In this document: piece after piece, positions 1-5,554 of the stretch | How positions within the stretch are numbered: position 1 is the stretch's first letter | How the letters are laid out: every line of letters begins with the position of its first letter | From: a bacterium | GTDB taxonomy: Bacteria > Pseudomonadota > Alphaproteobacteria > Caulobacterales > Hyphomonadaceae | Reading direction: 5' to 3' | Length of the DNA stretch: 7,789 nucleotides | Assembly: GCA_030824255.1 (NCBI GenBank) | Contig: JAVBYB010000439.1 | Coordinates: 1-7,789, forward strand | Program-made: the position numbers and the translations under genes | The notes under the pieces: generated by a model | What the model saw: only the letters and a program-made list of their open reading frames with translations | What the model was told of the DNA's origin: nothing | Databases searched by the model: none

Positions 1-196
1 CCGCCTGTCCTCTGGCCCGCGCAGCGGCGGCCGGCGTCAGGTCCTTGGGGGGGGTGGTGAGGGTGATCTGGCCGTCCTGGACCCGGCCGCCATCGACGGA
101 GAAATCCACAGCGAGTTCGTCCTGCCCTGCAATCGCGCGGGTGGCGGCGCTCAGGGCGGACTTGAACATGTCCGAGCGGTCAATGGGCTTGCTCAT
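1..196 (-). CDS. cobT: Cobaltochelatase subunit CobT, N-terminal fragment (runs off left edge)
   Basis: Only the first 65 codons are inside the window; the gene continues beyond base 1. The ATG at 196-194 begins MSKPIDRSDMFKSALSAATR and continues with an IAGQDELAVDFS segment, a TPPKDLTP segment and a final ARARGQAD. This arrangement (a helical FK-x-AL-x-x-A-x-RAIAG start, then a short beta stretch, then PP-x-DLTP-x-x-x-x-x-x-RG-x-AD) matches my memory of CobT N-termini in alphaproteobacteria. CobT is the partner of the AAA+ subunit CobS; with CobN they insert cobalt into hydrogenobyrinate a,c-diamide in aerobic cobalamin synthesis. cobS lies about 2.4 kb upstream on the same strand, which supports the call. 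No strong ribosome binding site precedes the ATG. The C-terminal metal-binding/VWA part, which would settle identity, is outside the window. Confidence 0.78.
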   Translation of the reverse strand, partial: MSKPIDRSDMFKSALSAATRAIAGQDELAVDFSVDGGRVQDGQITLTTPPKDLTPAAAARARGQA

Positions 197-353
197 GACG
201 GCAGGTTTAGGCCCCGCCTGCCCCGCTGGGAAGGCCTGTGCGGCCGGGGAGGCGCTCCTGCAGCAATTTGGCCTTTCTGCAGCAGCCGGAACGGCAGTTC
301 ACCATGTGCGTTTGACGCCTGACCAGATTTTTTGAACGCCCCGGAGATCGAAC
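197..353. other. Divergent intergenic region, cobT / lipoprotein
   Basis: This 157-bp gap must hold the promoters of cobT (-) and the small lipoprotein gene (+). It contains a direct repeat CTGCAGCA at 258-265 and 277-284 (19-bp period) and a TTGACG at 312-317 that could be a -35 element for the lipoprotein gene, but no convincing -10 follows at 16-18 bp. A T-run (327-332) precedes the lipoprotein ribosome binding site. I see no cobalamin riboswitch B12-box in front of cobT. No coding potential is evident. Confidence 0.4.
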
Positions 354-554
354 ATGACAGGACTGAAAACCATCATCGCCACAGTGCTTGCCGCCGCTTC
401 CATGACGGCTTGTTCAACGCTGACAGGCGCTGCGGTTGGCGGCGCAGCTGGCGCTGCAATTGGCAACAACACCGGCAACGGCGATGCTGAAACTGGCGCC
501 GCCATCGGCGCTGCCGCCGGCGCCATCGCCGGCACGGTCGCAGACGACGATTGA
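354..554 (+). CDS. Small glycine-zipper lipoprotein
   Basis: A 66-residue protein that is probably exported and lipid-modified. Residues 1-19 form a signal peptide (Lys5, then a hydrophobic run IIATVLAAA) ending in the lipobox-like M-T-A-C with Cys20 as the putative acylated residue; Met at -3 is less usual than Leu. The mature part is almost only Gly/Ala and holds two similar 13-residue glycine-zipper units, GAAVGGAAGAAIG at 25-37 and GAAIGAAAGAIAG at 48-60, separated by a polar Asn/Gly/Asp/Glu linker, with an acidic DDD end. This resembles the OsmB/YMGG-type glycine-zipper lipoproteins of the envelope, which have no firm enzymatic role. The ATG is preceded by GGAGA at good spacing. It is convergent with the kinase-like gene and divergent from cobT, so it is its own transcription unit. 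A specific function is not inferable. Confidence 0.8.
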   Translation: MTGLKTIIATVLAAASMTACSTLTGAAVGGAAGAAIGNNTGNGDAETGAAIGAAAGAIAGTVADDD

Positions 555-561
555 GAGTAAC

Positions 562-607
562 GGTATCCGCCTCTCCGAGGCACAATGGCCGAGGCTTGGC
601 GGATGCC
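562..607. terminator. Inverted repeat between convergent genes, possible bidirectional terminator
   Basis: GGTATCCGCC (562-571) pairs with GGCGGATGCC (598-607) with one G-T wobble. A competing short hairpin GCCTC-TCC-GAGGC lies at 569-581, and a second GAGGC copy is at 591-595. It lies between the lipoprotein stop (+) and the stop of the kinase-like gene (-). No T-tract follows on either strand, so intrinsic termination is uncertain. Confidence 0.35.
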
Positions 608-1155
608 TAGTTCGCAGCGGATAGGGCCGGCACTCCGAACGCCGACGCTATCCGCCGCGCCGCTGTTTCGGGATCATCCACCTCTGAATCCACCACGAGT
701 TGCGCCGCTGGCATGTCCTGCTCGCTGGACGCGAAGCCCTCGCTCAGTTCACGCAACAGATCGAGCGACACAAGTTTCCTGAATTCCTGCCGGCTGTCGT
801 TTGCGATCCGCTTTTCCTGCTCCTCACGAGAGATGACGAGACGCGCGAACTTTACCTCGCCGCCAGCAGCTTCGATCATCGCAACAACCCGTTCGGCGAA
901 ACCCGCCTCGATAGTCGGCTCCGGCTGGAAAGTGAAGATCAGCGACTGCCCGGCCGCCGCCGCCGTCTCGAAGCCCGCCATCCACATCGCCTCGCGCAGC
1001 CGCACGAATTCGGACGAGCCAAATTCGAGCCTTTCCAGCAGCGCATCCACCACAAGATGGTTGTGAAACAGCGGCAACCCTGTCAGTCGCGCCAGCTCGC
1101 GCGCCACTGTCAGCTTGCCAGACGCAGGCCCGCCCCAGATGAAGACAAGTTTCAT
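607..1155 (-). CDS. P-loop kinase-like NTPase (AAA/shikimate-kinase-like fold)
   Basis: A 182-residue protein starting MKLVFIWGGPASGKLTVARE. The P-loop is at residues 8-16: the lysine of the G-x4-GK core is present (Lys14), but the next residue is Leu, followed by Thr16, instead of the usual Ser/Thr directly after Lys. The segment LFHNHLVVD (29-37) follows, and a charged Arg/Glu stretch around 110-127 could be a lid. This layout (GKLT, then LFHNH) occurs in a family of small nucleoside/aminoglycoside-kinase-like P-loop proteins, mostly annotated only as AAA family ATPase; the substrate is unknown. The start codon overlaps the stop of the upstream hydrolase gene as ATGA (1152-1155), implying translational coupling and explaining the lack of a clear ribosome binding site. 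It is the last gene of the minus-strand cluster. The fold assignment is good; the function is open. Confidence 0.75.
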   Translation of the reverse strand: MKLVFIWGGPASGKLTVARELARLTGLPLFHNHLVVDALLERLEFGSSEFVRLREAMWMAGFETAAAAGQSLIFTFQPEPTIEAGFAERVVAMIEAAGGEVKFARLVISREEQEKRIANDSRQEFRKLVSLDLLRELSEGFASSEQDMPAAQLVVDSEVDDPETAARRIASAFGVPALSAAN

Positions 1156-1826
1156 GCGCGGCCAAACAGTTGCAGCGTCCGCTCGAACGCCAGCTGGTCC
1201 GACGCCGCATCGTAATCCGCAGAGTTCTTCCGCGCGAAGCCGTGCCCGGCGTCATAGATGTAGACCGGCACATCCGGATGCGCCGCCTCGATCCTGTCCA
1301 CAGCGCCGATCAGCGGAATGTGCGCGTCCTTCGCACCGAAATGGCAGATCGTCGGGCATCTCGGCTTCATGCCGATCAACTGTGGAATGTTGCCGCCATA
1401 ATAGCAGGACGCCGCCGCCAGCCCTTCGATGCGCGCCGCCGCCAGCCAGCTCATCGAGCCGCCATAGCAATAGCCGGTGACAAGGACCTTGCCGGATTTC
1501 GACAGCACGTCGAACACGCCGCCGATATCGTTCATAGCGTTGTCCTGCCCGTTGCCCATGGCCAGCTCGCGCCCGCGCGCCATGCCTGCCGCAACATCCT
1601 GTGGCTGCACGATGAAGCCCGGCTCGGCGCGATCATACATCGACGGCGCAATCGCCTCGTATCCAGCGGCGCCAAAACGGTCGGCCATGTCCTTGATATG
1701 ATCGGAGAGTCCGAAGATTTCCTGGATCACGATCACGCCGCCCTTGCGCGCCCCCTGCGCCTCGACATGCCAGGCGTCGAACTCGAAGCCATCGCGGCTC
1801 TTCACGCTGATCAGCCTGCCGGTCAT
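1152..1826 (-). CDS. Dienelactone hydrolase family protein
   Basis: A 224-residue alpha/beta hydrolase, the usual length for carboxymethylenebutenolidase-like enzymes. The family landmarks are all visible: VIQEIFGL with Glu36, the nucleophile elbow GYCYGG with Cys120, the acid in GAKDAHIP (Asp167), and the catalytic histidine in DAGHGFAR (His195), in the expected order for a Cys-Asp-His triad with the Glu switch residue. The classical reaction is hydrolysis of dienelactone to maleylacetate in chlorocatechol degradation. No other aromatic-degradation gene is present, so the physiological substrate here is unknown and the enzyme may be a general cytosolic esterase. No signal peptide is seen. 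The ATG has a good GGAGAG four bases upstream. The downstream kinase-like gene overlaps it by 4 bp; the upstream gene (two-helix membrane protein) ends 68 bp before it. Confidence 0.9.
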   Translation of the reverse strand: MTGRLISVKSRDGFEFDAWHVEAQGARKGGVIVIQEIFGLSDHIKDMADRFGAAGYEAIAPSMYDRAEPGFIVQPQDVAAGMARGRELAMGNGQDNAMNDIGGVFDVLSKSGKVLVTGYCYGGSMSWLAAARIEGLAAASCYYGGNIPQLIGMKPRCPTICHFGAKDAHIPLIGAVDRIEAAHPDVPVYIYDAGHGFARKNSADYDAASDQLAFERTLQLFGRA

Positions 1827-1894
1827 TCTGCTCTCCAGCGCTTCTTCACCGCCACAAGCATAGGCGCGAAAACGCTGCGAGCAATCGTTCGCGG

Positions 1895-2083
1895 CTAGGC
1901 CGAAACCCGGAACATGAGACCGACGACAAGCGTCGCCACGCCCGTCATCAACAACAGCAGCGCAAACGCCATCGCACAGCCTGGACCGGGCTCAGACCCG
2001 TATTTTGATTTCCGGAAACGCCAGGCGAGGAGGCTACCGGCCGCGATCATGGCGAGGCCGATCAACAGCATCTTCCAGTCCAT
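1895..2083 (-). CDS. Small two-helix membrane protein, unknown function
   Basis: A 62-residue protein with two predicted transmembrane segments, about residues 4-21 and 36-58. They are joined by a short positively charged loop (RFRKSKYGSEPGPG), which should face the cytoplasm, placing both ends outside the cytoplasmic face. I chose the ATG at 2083 because a strong purine-rich GGGGGAGGG lies 5 bases upstream; a TTG six codons earlier would put that ribosome binding site inside the coding region. It sits between the acetyltransferase gene (27-bp gap) and the hydrolase gene in the same direction, so it is probably co-transcribed. I do not recognise a family. Confidence 0.7.
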   Translation of the reverse strand: MDWKMLLIGLAMIAAGSLLAWRFRKSKYGSEPGPGCAMAFALLLLMTGVATLVVGLMFRVSA

Positions 2084-2110
2084 CGCGTCCCTCCCCCACA
2101 AACCCGCGGA

Positions 2111-2641
2111 CTATTTCAGCTCTTTCACCATCACCCGCATGGCGCGGCTGCGACCCGGCCGGAGGCCACCGGAAAACATATTGCCGCCAATGTCAGTGAA
2201 GCCCCAGCGCTCATAGGCGGCGATCGCCCATTCGGCATGTTCCATCACGTCGAGCCACACATAGCTGGCGCCTTCGGCCTTCGCCTGCGCTTCGGCGGCT
2301 TCCAGCAGCTTCTTGCCCGTGCCGCCGCGGCGCGCGCCCGGCAACAGGTAGATACGCGGAATTTCCGCGCCGCCCTCGCGGCTGTTGATCGGTTCCAGCG
2401 AGCCCACGAACATCGTCAGGAAGCCGATCCCAACGCCATCCTGCCGCGCGATCCAGACGCGCGCTTCGGGCCGGGCCAGCGTGGCGAGGAACGCGTCTTC
2501 GCCAAACGATTTCAGCTGGTGAAAGAACCCGACCGCATCGTCCCAGTCGTCGTGATAGGCGGCGGCGTAGGCCGCCGGACCAATGACGCCCAGATCAGCG
2601 GCGTCAGCCTCGCTTGCGCGGATAATTGAAAACTCGCTCAC
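2111..2641 (-). CDS. GNAT family N-acetyltransferase
   Basis: A 176-residue acetyltransferase starting at a GTG (2641-2639) that overlaps the cobS stop as GTGA; an in-frame extension upstream would only read through cobS and is rejected. Motif A of the GNAT fold is seen as [20 protein letters not shown] (95-112), with the acetyl-CoA pyrophosphate loop R104-x-x-G107-x-G109. The motif B region contains AAYERWGF (141-148), followed by a terminal strand. The closest resemblance is to RimI-like or ribosomal-protein-acetyltransferase-like GNATs, but the substrate cannot be read from the sequence. A GAAGG just before the GTG may serve as ribosome binding site together with coupling to cobS translation. 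The tight overlap suggests obligatory co-expression with cobS, although no functional link to cobalamin is evident. Confidence 0.88.
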   Translation of the reverse strand: MSEFSIIRASEADAADLGVIGPAAYAAAYHDDWDDAVGFFHQLKSFGEDAFLATLARPEARVWIARQDGVGIGFLTMFVGSLEPINSREGGAEIPRIYLLPGARRGGTGKKLLEAAEAQAKAEGASYVWLDVMEHAEWAIAAYERWGFTDIGGNMFSGGLRPGRSRAMRVMVKELK

Positions 2642-3621
2642 GCCACCTTCACCATGGCTGCGCTCTCCGGCAGCTCCTTTGCGAAGGCGCGCTGGTAGAA
2701 CTCGGCGATCGCCGGGCGCTCCAGCTCGTCGCACTTGTTCACGAACGTCATACGGAAGGCGATGCCGATATCGCCGAAGATCAGCGTGTTCTCGCCCCAG
2801 GTGATCACGGTGCGCGGGCTCATCACGGTCGAGATGTCGCCGGCGATGAAGGCGTTCCGCGTCATGTCGGCAACGCGCACCATCTTGGAGACGGTGGCCT
2901 TGTCGAGATCGGGCACCTTCGCTGACACGATCTCCACCTCGGCGTCATGCTCGAGATAGTTGAGCGTCGTCACGATGCTCCAGCGGTCGAGCTGGCCCTG
3001 GTTGAGCTGCTGCGTGCCGTGATAGAGGCCGGTCGTGTCGCCGAGGCCCACAGTGTTCGTCGTCGCAAAGAGACGGAAATACGGGTGCGGTTTCATCACG
3101 CGGTTCTGGTCGAGCAGCGTAAGCTGGCCCGACGCTTCCAGAATACGCTGGATAACGAACATCACGTCCGGGCGGCCTGCATCGTATTCGTCGAACACCA
3201 GCGCCACCGGCCGCTGGAGCGCCCAGGGAAGGATGCCTTCCCGGAATTCGGTGATCTGCTTGCCGTCCTTGAGGACGATCGCGTCCTTGCCGACGAGATC
3301 GATACGCGACACGTGGCTGTCGAGGTTGATGCGAATGAGAGGCCAGTTGAGGCGCGCAGCGACCTGCTCGATATGCGTCGACTTGCCCGTGCCGTGATAG
3401 CCCTGAACCATCACGCGGCGATTGTGCTTGAAGCCGGCGAGGATCGCCCGCGTCGTGGTCGGGTCGAACCGGTAGGCCGGATCGAAGTCGGGCACATACC
3501 CCGATTTCTCGGCGAAGGACGGCACCTTCCAGTCGAGGTCCACGCCAAACGTCTTCCTGGCGTCGAGCTCCTTGCCGAGCGCGAGCGTGGTCAGGTCATC
3601 AGAAGCAGAAGTCACGGCCAT
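2638..3621 (-). CDS. cobS: Cobaltochelatase AAA+ subunit CobS
   Basis: A 327-residue AAA+ ATPase, the usual CobS length. The N-terminal part has the typical [17 protein letters not shown] segment (32-48). Walker A is GYHGTGKST (74-82, Lys80), Walker B is VALVFDEYD (139-147, Asp144/Glu145), and a sensor-1-like FATTNT lies at 185-190. The [20 protein letters not shown] stretch (192-211) and the following DRW are characteristic of CobS. CobS and CobT form the ATP-driven motor that works with CobN to insert cobalt into the corrin ring in the cytoplasm. The start at 3621 (MAVTSASDD) is preferred: a reading frame exists 37 codons further upstream, but it lacks family similarity and would cover the proposed promoter. 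The gene leads a minus-strand cluster and overlaps the next gene by 4 bp. cobT lies on the same strand but five genes away. Confidence 0.95.
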   Translation of the reverse strand: MAVTSASDDLTTLALGKELDARKTFGVDLDWKVPSFAEKSGYVPDFDPAYRFDPTTTRAILAGFKHNRRVMVQGYHGTGKSTHIEQVAARLNWPLIRINLDSHVSRIDLVGKDAIVLKDGKQITEFREGILPWALQRPVALVFDEYDAGRPDVMFVIQRILEASGQLTLLDQNRVMKPHPYFRLFATTNTVGLGDTTGLYHGTQQLNQGQLDRWSIVTTLNYLEHDAEVEIVSAKVPDLDKATVSKMVRVADMTRNAFIAGDISTVMSPRTVITWGENTLIFGDIGIAFRMTFVNKCDELERPAIAEFYQRAFAKELPESAAMVKVA

Positions 3622-3651
3622 GGATGGAAAATCTCTCGTATCCCTGCCTCT

Positions 3652-3681
3652 GATATAGGCGGACCCGCCGGGACATTGCAA
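3652..3681 (-). promoter_or_regulatory. Putative sigma70-type promoter of cobS
   Basis: Read on the minus strand, TTGCAA (3681-3676) is followed after 18 bp by TATATC (3657-3652), a reasonable -35/-10 pair. Transcription would start near 3645, about 24 nt before the cobS ATG, leaving room for the purine-rich GAGAGA as ribosome binding site. This is pattern matching only. Confidence 0.45.
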
Positions 3682-3719
3682 CGCAGCAAGTCGGCGCACA
3701 TCCGCAGCGCCCTGCTCTG

Positions 3720-3760
3720 ATTTCGCGTGCATTTCGCGAAAATCACCCTTTCGGGCGATT
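3720..3760. promoter_or_regulatory. Repeat and dyad cluster in the cobS/VOC divergent region (possible operator)
   Basis: ATTTCGCG occurs twice (3720-3727 and 3731-3738), exactly 11 bp apart, about one helical turn. The second copy is part of the perfect palindrome TTTCGCGAAA (3732-3741). The first TTTCGCG also pairs with CGCGAAA (3735-3741). Immediately after, AATCACCC (3741-3748) and GGGCGATT (3753-3760) form a dyad with one mismatch around TTTC. The block lies about 40-80 bp upstream of the proposed cobS promoter and 57 bp before the VOC start, so it could serve either gene. Confidence 0.35.
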
Positions 3761-3816
3761 GCCGAACTGCCCGCGCCCGGCCTTCATGCGCGACAGGCGA
3801 ACACAGGAAAACAGGC

Positions 3817-4197
3817 ATGGCCAAGGTCATCGGCGTCGGCGGCATCTTCTTCAAATCGAACGACCCCGCCGCTCTCATCAACTGGTACAAGGATGTTCTG
3901 GGCCTCCCCGTGCATGACTGGGGCGGCGTCCTGCTCATGCCGGAGGCGATGGCCGCTCATCCCGGCGCCGCGACGGTGTTCGCCCCCTTCAAACAGGAGA
4001 CGACCTATTTCCAGCCATCGACCAAGGACTTCATGATCAACCTCGCCGTCGATGATCTCGAAGGCGTCCTCGCGAGCTGCGAGAAACATGGCGTAGAGAT
4101 CAAACGCCTCCCCGACGAGCCGAACGGCAAGTTCGCCCACATCAGCGACCCCGAAGGCACGCGGATCGAACTGTGGGAACCCAAACCGATGGGATGA
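3817..4197 (+). CDS. VOC (glyoxalase/bleomycin resistance fold) family protein
   Basis: A 126-residue protein with the paired beta-alpha-beta-beta-beta layout of vicinal-oxygen-chelate proteins. The first module contains FFKSNDPAALINWYKDVLGL (11-30). The second begins INLAVDDLEGVLASCEKHGV (74-93) and ends with the signature DPEGTRIELWEP (111-122), where Glu118 is the usual last metal ligand. The histidines often found at the first strand and at the start of the second module are not obvious (Gly/Ile near residue 9, Asn75), so metal binding and true glyoxalase I activity are doubtful. I chose the ATG at 3817, preceded by AGGA about 9 bases upstream; an in-frame ATG 30 codons earlier adds an unrelated Arg-rich stretch. 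The gene is divergent from cobS and ends 19 bp from the convergent J-domain gene. Confidence 0.85.
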   Translation: MAKVIGVGGIFFKSNDPAALINWYKDVLGLPVHDWGGVLLMPEAMAAHPGAATVFAPFKQETTYFQPSTKDFMINLAVDDLEGVLASCEKHGVEIKRLPDEPNGKFAHISDPEGTRIELWEPKPMG

Positions 4198-4216
4198 GAC
4201 GCGGAACCTGCCGGCG

Positions 4217-4885
4217 CTAAGCCAGCCCGCTCGACTTCAGCGCCTTGAACGCCCGGATCACGACGTGCAGGCGATGCTCCATCGAGCGGTCGCCGCCGTT
4301 GGAATCCGGGTGATACTGCTTCACCAGCTGGCCATAGCGCTCGCGCACCTGCGCTGGCTGGGCGTTGTGCGGCAGGCCCATCTCGTCCAGTGCGCGGGTC
4401 TGCAGGCGCGTGCGGCCACGGACTTCGGCATGGGCTTCATCGCCCCCTTTGCCGACATGGCCATTATAGAGCCAGTCCTTGGCCCCCTTCCAGCCGCGCG
4501 GATTCATGCGCGCCGCCCGGCCCTCGGCCCCGATCGGACCGCCGCCCATGCGCCAGGTCGGCTTGTGGCCATGACCCGCCGATGCCTGGAACGCCGTAAT
4601 TTCGTCCTCGGTCATGCCGTCGAAGAAATCGTAGCTTTCATTGTATTCGGCGGCGTGGCGCTGGCAGAACCAGTGATGGTCCTCCTCGGCCGTCTTCTGT
4701 CCGGGAACCTGAACAACCCGGGCCGCAAACGGCTTCGGCGCCTTGCAGATCCCGAGTTCGTCACAGCCTCTGCGTTCGCAGCGCTGCACGTACGCGCCGC
4801 CCTTCCGTCGCCCACCCGGAGGGTTGACGCGGACATCGACGAATTTGATGCGGTACTCCCGCATAAAGTCTTCAGCTGCGGACAT
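4217..4885 (-). CDS. J-domain protein with Cys-rich N-terminal part
   Basis: A 222-residue protein from the ATG at 4885. The N-terminal IKFVDVRVNPPGG segment (13-25) is followed by cysteines at 36, 41, 47 and 74 and His77 (C-x4-C-x5-C ... C-x2-H), a likely zinc or other metal site. A central YNESYDFFDGM and GHKPTWRMG region follows. The C-terminus (about 164-222) is a J-domain: VRERYGQLVKQYHPDSNGGD with the HPD triad at 192-194 and the final helix RAFKALKSS. J-domains stimulate DnaK ATPase; this architecture, with the J-domain last and no G/F or zinc-finger repeats, is a family found near cobS and bolA in alphaproteobacteria, with unknown client. The start is uncertain: GGAGA lies only 1-2 bases before this ATG, another ATG is at 4864, and a TTG at 4930 extends the frame. 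A TATTAA at 4914-4909 could be the -10. Confidence 0.85.
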   Translation of the reverse strand: MSAAEDFMREYRIKFVDVRVNPPGGRRKGGAYVQRCERRGCDELGICKAPKPFAARVVQVPGQKTAEEDHHWFCQRHAAEYNESYDFFDGMTEDEITAFQASAGHGHKPTWRMGGGPIGAEGRAARMNPRGWKGAKDWLYNGHVGKGGDEAHAEVRGRTRLQTRALDEMGLPHNAQPAQVRERYGQLVKQYHPDSNGGDRSMEHRLHVVIRAFKALKSSGLA

Positions 4886-5086
4886 TCTCCGATCATGGGA
4901 CGCGCCGGTTAATACCGCAAGAATTGACAAGCTGTGCGAAGGGACGGCAGGCGCTGTTTTGTGAGGTTTGTTTTCGCCTCATCGGCGCGTCACGCCGTCT
5001 CGATTTTTACCGTTGTCGCCCGGCGGCGCTATCCGGTACCAGCAGCCGTCGGCCATAACCGTGTTCCGCCTGCCTGAAGGCCTCTC
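4886..5086. other. Divergent intergenic region, J-domain gene / bolA
   Basis: This 201-bp region should contain promoters for both flanking genes. On the minus strand TATTAA (4914-4909) is -10-like but has no good -35. On the plus strand TTTACC, 17 bp and CTATCC (about 5006-5034) form only a weak candidate for bolA. A short dyad TGAGG (4962-4966) / CCTCA (4977-4981) is present. I see no gene in it. Confidence 0.3.
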
Positions 5087-5347
5087 ATGTCCCCCTCCCG
5101 CGCCCAACGCATCGAAACCGCCCTCGCCGCCGCCTTCGCGCCAACCACGCTCGAGGTGATCGACGAATCCCACCTGCACGCCGGCCATGCGGGGGCCGCG
5201 CCCGGCGGCGAGACGCACTATGCCGTGAAGATCCGTTCGGAGGCGCTGGCAGGTCTCACCCGCCTCAATCGCCATCGGGCGGTCAATGAGACGCTGAAGG
5301 CGGAATTCGCCGCCGGCCTCCACGCCCTGCATATCGACGCTGCCTGA
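5087..5347 (+). CDS. bolA: BolA family protein
   Basis: An 86-residue BolA-fold protein. The family signature is clear: VIDESHLHAGHAGA (24-37), GGETHYAVKI (40-49), then LTRLNRHRAVNETLKAEF (57-74) and the end GLHALHIDA (77-85). BolA proteins bind monothiol glutaredoxins through a shared 2Fe-2S cluster and take part in Fe-S/iron handling; some also bind DNA. There is no cysteine in the protein, so any cluster ligation must use histidines such as those in the HLHAGH loop and His63 of RHR. The ATG has GAAGG six bases upstream. It is transcribed divergently from the J-domain gene, a neighbourhood known from alphaproteobacteria, and is followed by a hairpin-rich gap before the convergent luxR gene. 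No glutaredoxin gene is in the window. Confidence 0.93.
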   Translation: MSPSRAQRIETALAAAFAPTTLEVIDESHLHAGHAGAAPGGETHYAVKIRSEALAGLTRLNRHRAVNETLKAEFAAGLHALHIDAA

Positions 5348-5411
5348 TCCCGGCCCCGCCTGACGCTACCGCAACAGACGCGACCTCGGGTTTTTGACGC
5401 CAGAAACATCA

Positions 5412-5435
5412 GCGGCCCCGCCTTCGCGGAGCCGC
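5412..5435. terminator. Hairpin between bolA and luxR, probable terminator
   Basis: GCGGCCCCGC (5412-5421) and GCGGAGCCGC (5426-5435) form a 10-bp GC-rich stem with one mismatch and a CTTC loop. It lies 64 bp after the bolA stop. A TTTTT run follows only at 5456-5460, too far away for a textbook intrinsic terminator, so the stem may act with factors or in both directions. Confidence 0.5.
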
Positions 5436-5440
5436 CTCAG

Positions 5441-5478
5441 AACCCAGGGCCTGTCTTTTTGCCCGTCTTTACTGGGTT
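5441..5478. repeat. Inverted repeat with nested stem in the bolA-luxR gap
   Basis: AACCCAG (5441-5447) and CTGGGTT (5472-5478) are perfect 7-bp arms. Inside them GGGC (5447-5450) and GCCC (5461-5464) can form a nested stem whose loop carries the TTTTT run. It could be part of the terminator region or a structured RNA 3' end; the sequence alone does not decide. Confidence 0.4.
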
Positions 5479-5503
5479 TCGCGGTTTCCGTTGCGGATGT
5501 GCA

Positions 5504-5519
5504 CTAGGGACACCCCTAG
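5504..5519. promoter_or_regulatory. CTAGGG-N4-CCCTAG dyad downstream of luxR
   Basis: Perfect 6-bp arms CTAGGG (5504-5509) and CCCTAG (5514-5519) separated by ACAC. The word CCCTAGGT at 5514-5521 recurs at 6311-6318 on the other side of the luxR gene, inside a similar dyad. It looks like a protein-binding site rather than a terminator, as no T-tract follows. Confidence 0.4.
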
Positions 5520-5521
5520 GT

Positions 5522-5554
5522 TTCTGCGGAACCCCGACATGCAGGGTTACAGAA
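5522..5554 (-). terminator. Inverted repeat over the luxR stop codon
   Basis: TTCTG (5522-5526) pairs with CAGAA (5550-5554), and AACCC (5530-5534) pairs with GGGTT (5544-5548). The stem includes the luxR TAA (5549-5547). It could terminate or stabilise the luxR transcript, but no T-tract is next to it. Confidence 0.35.

Noticed and set aside
258..284. CTGCAGCA direct repeat upstream of the lipoprotein gene as an operator
   Set aside because: Only 8 bp long, of common GC-rich composition, with no dyad symmetry and no placed promoter; noted in the intergenic entry but not claimed as a site.
299..583. 94-codon open frame on the minus strand over the lipoprotein gene
   Set aside because: Shadow frame: its Pro/Ala-rich translation is produced by the Gly/Ala codons of the plus-strand lipoprotein, which has a good ribosome binding site and signal peptide.
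1103..1109. GCCACTG, similar to the core of a cobalamin riboswitch B12-box
   Set aside because: It lies inside the kinase-like coding region, far from the cobS or cobT leaders, and no surrounding riboswitch structure is seen.
2642..2734. N-terminal extension of the GNAT gene into cobS
   Set aside because: It runs entirely within the cobS coding sequence and is Arg/Gly-rich; the GTG overlapping the cobS stop gives a normal GNAT N-terminus.
2947..3720. 257-codon open frame on the plus strand opposite cobS
   Set aside because: It is the antisense shadow of a clear CobS coding frame in GC-rich DNA; its product is Arg/His-rich with no recognisable domain.
3622..3732. 37-codon N-terminal extension of cobS
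   Set aside because: The extension has no similarity to CobS N-termini, overlaps the proposed promoter and would make the protein longer than the family norm.
4924..4929. TTGACA, a perfect -35 consensus, upstream of bolA
   Set aside because: No -10-like hexamer follows at 16-18 bp, and it is about 160 bp from the bolA start.
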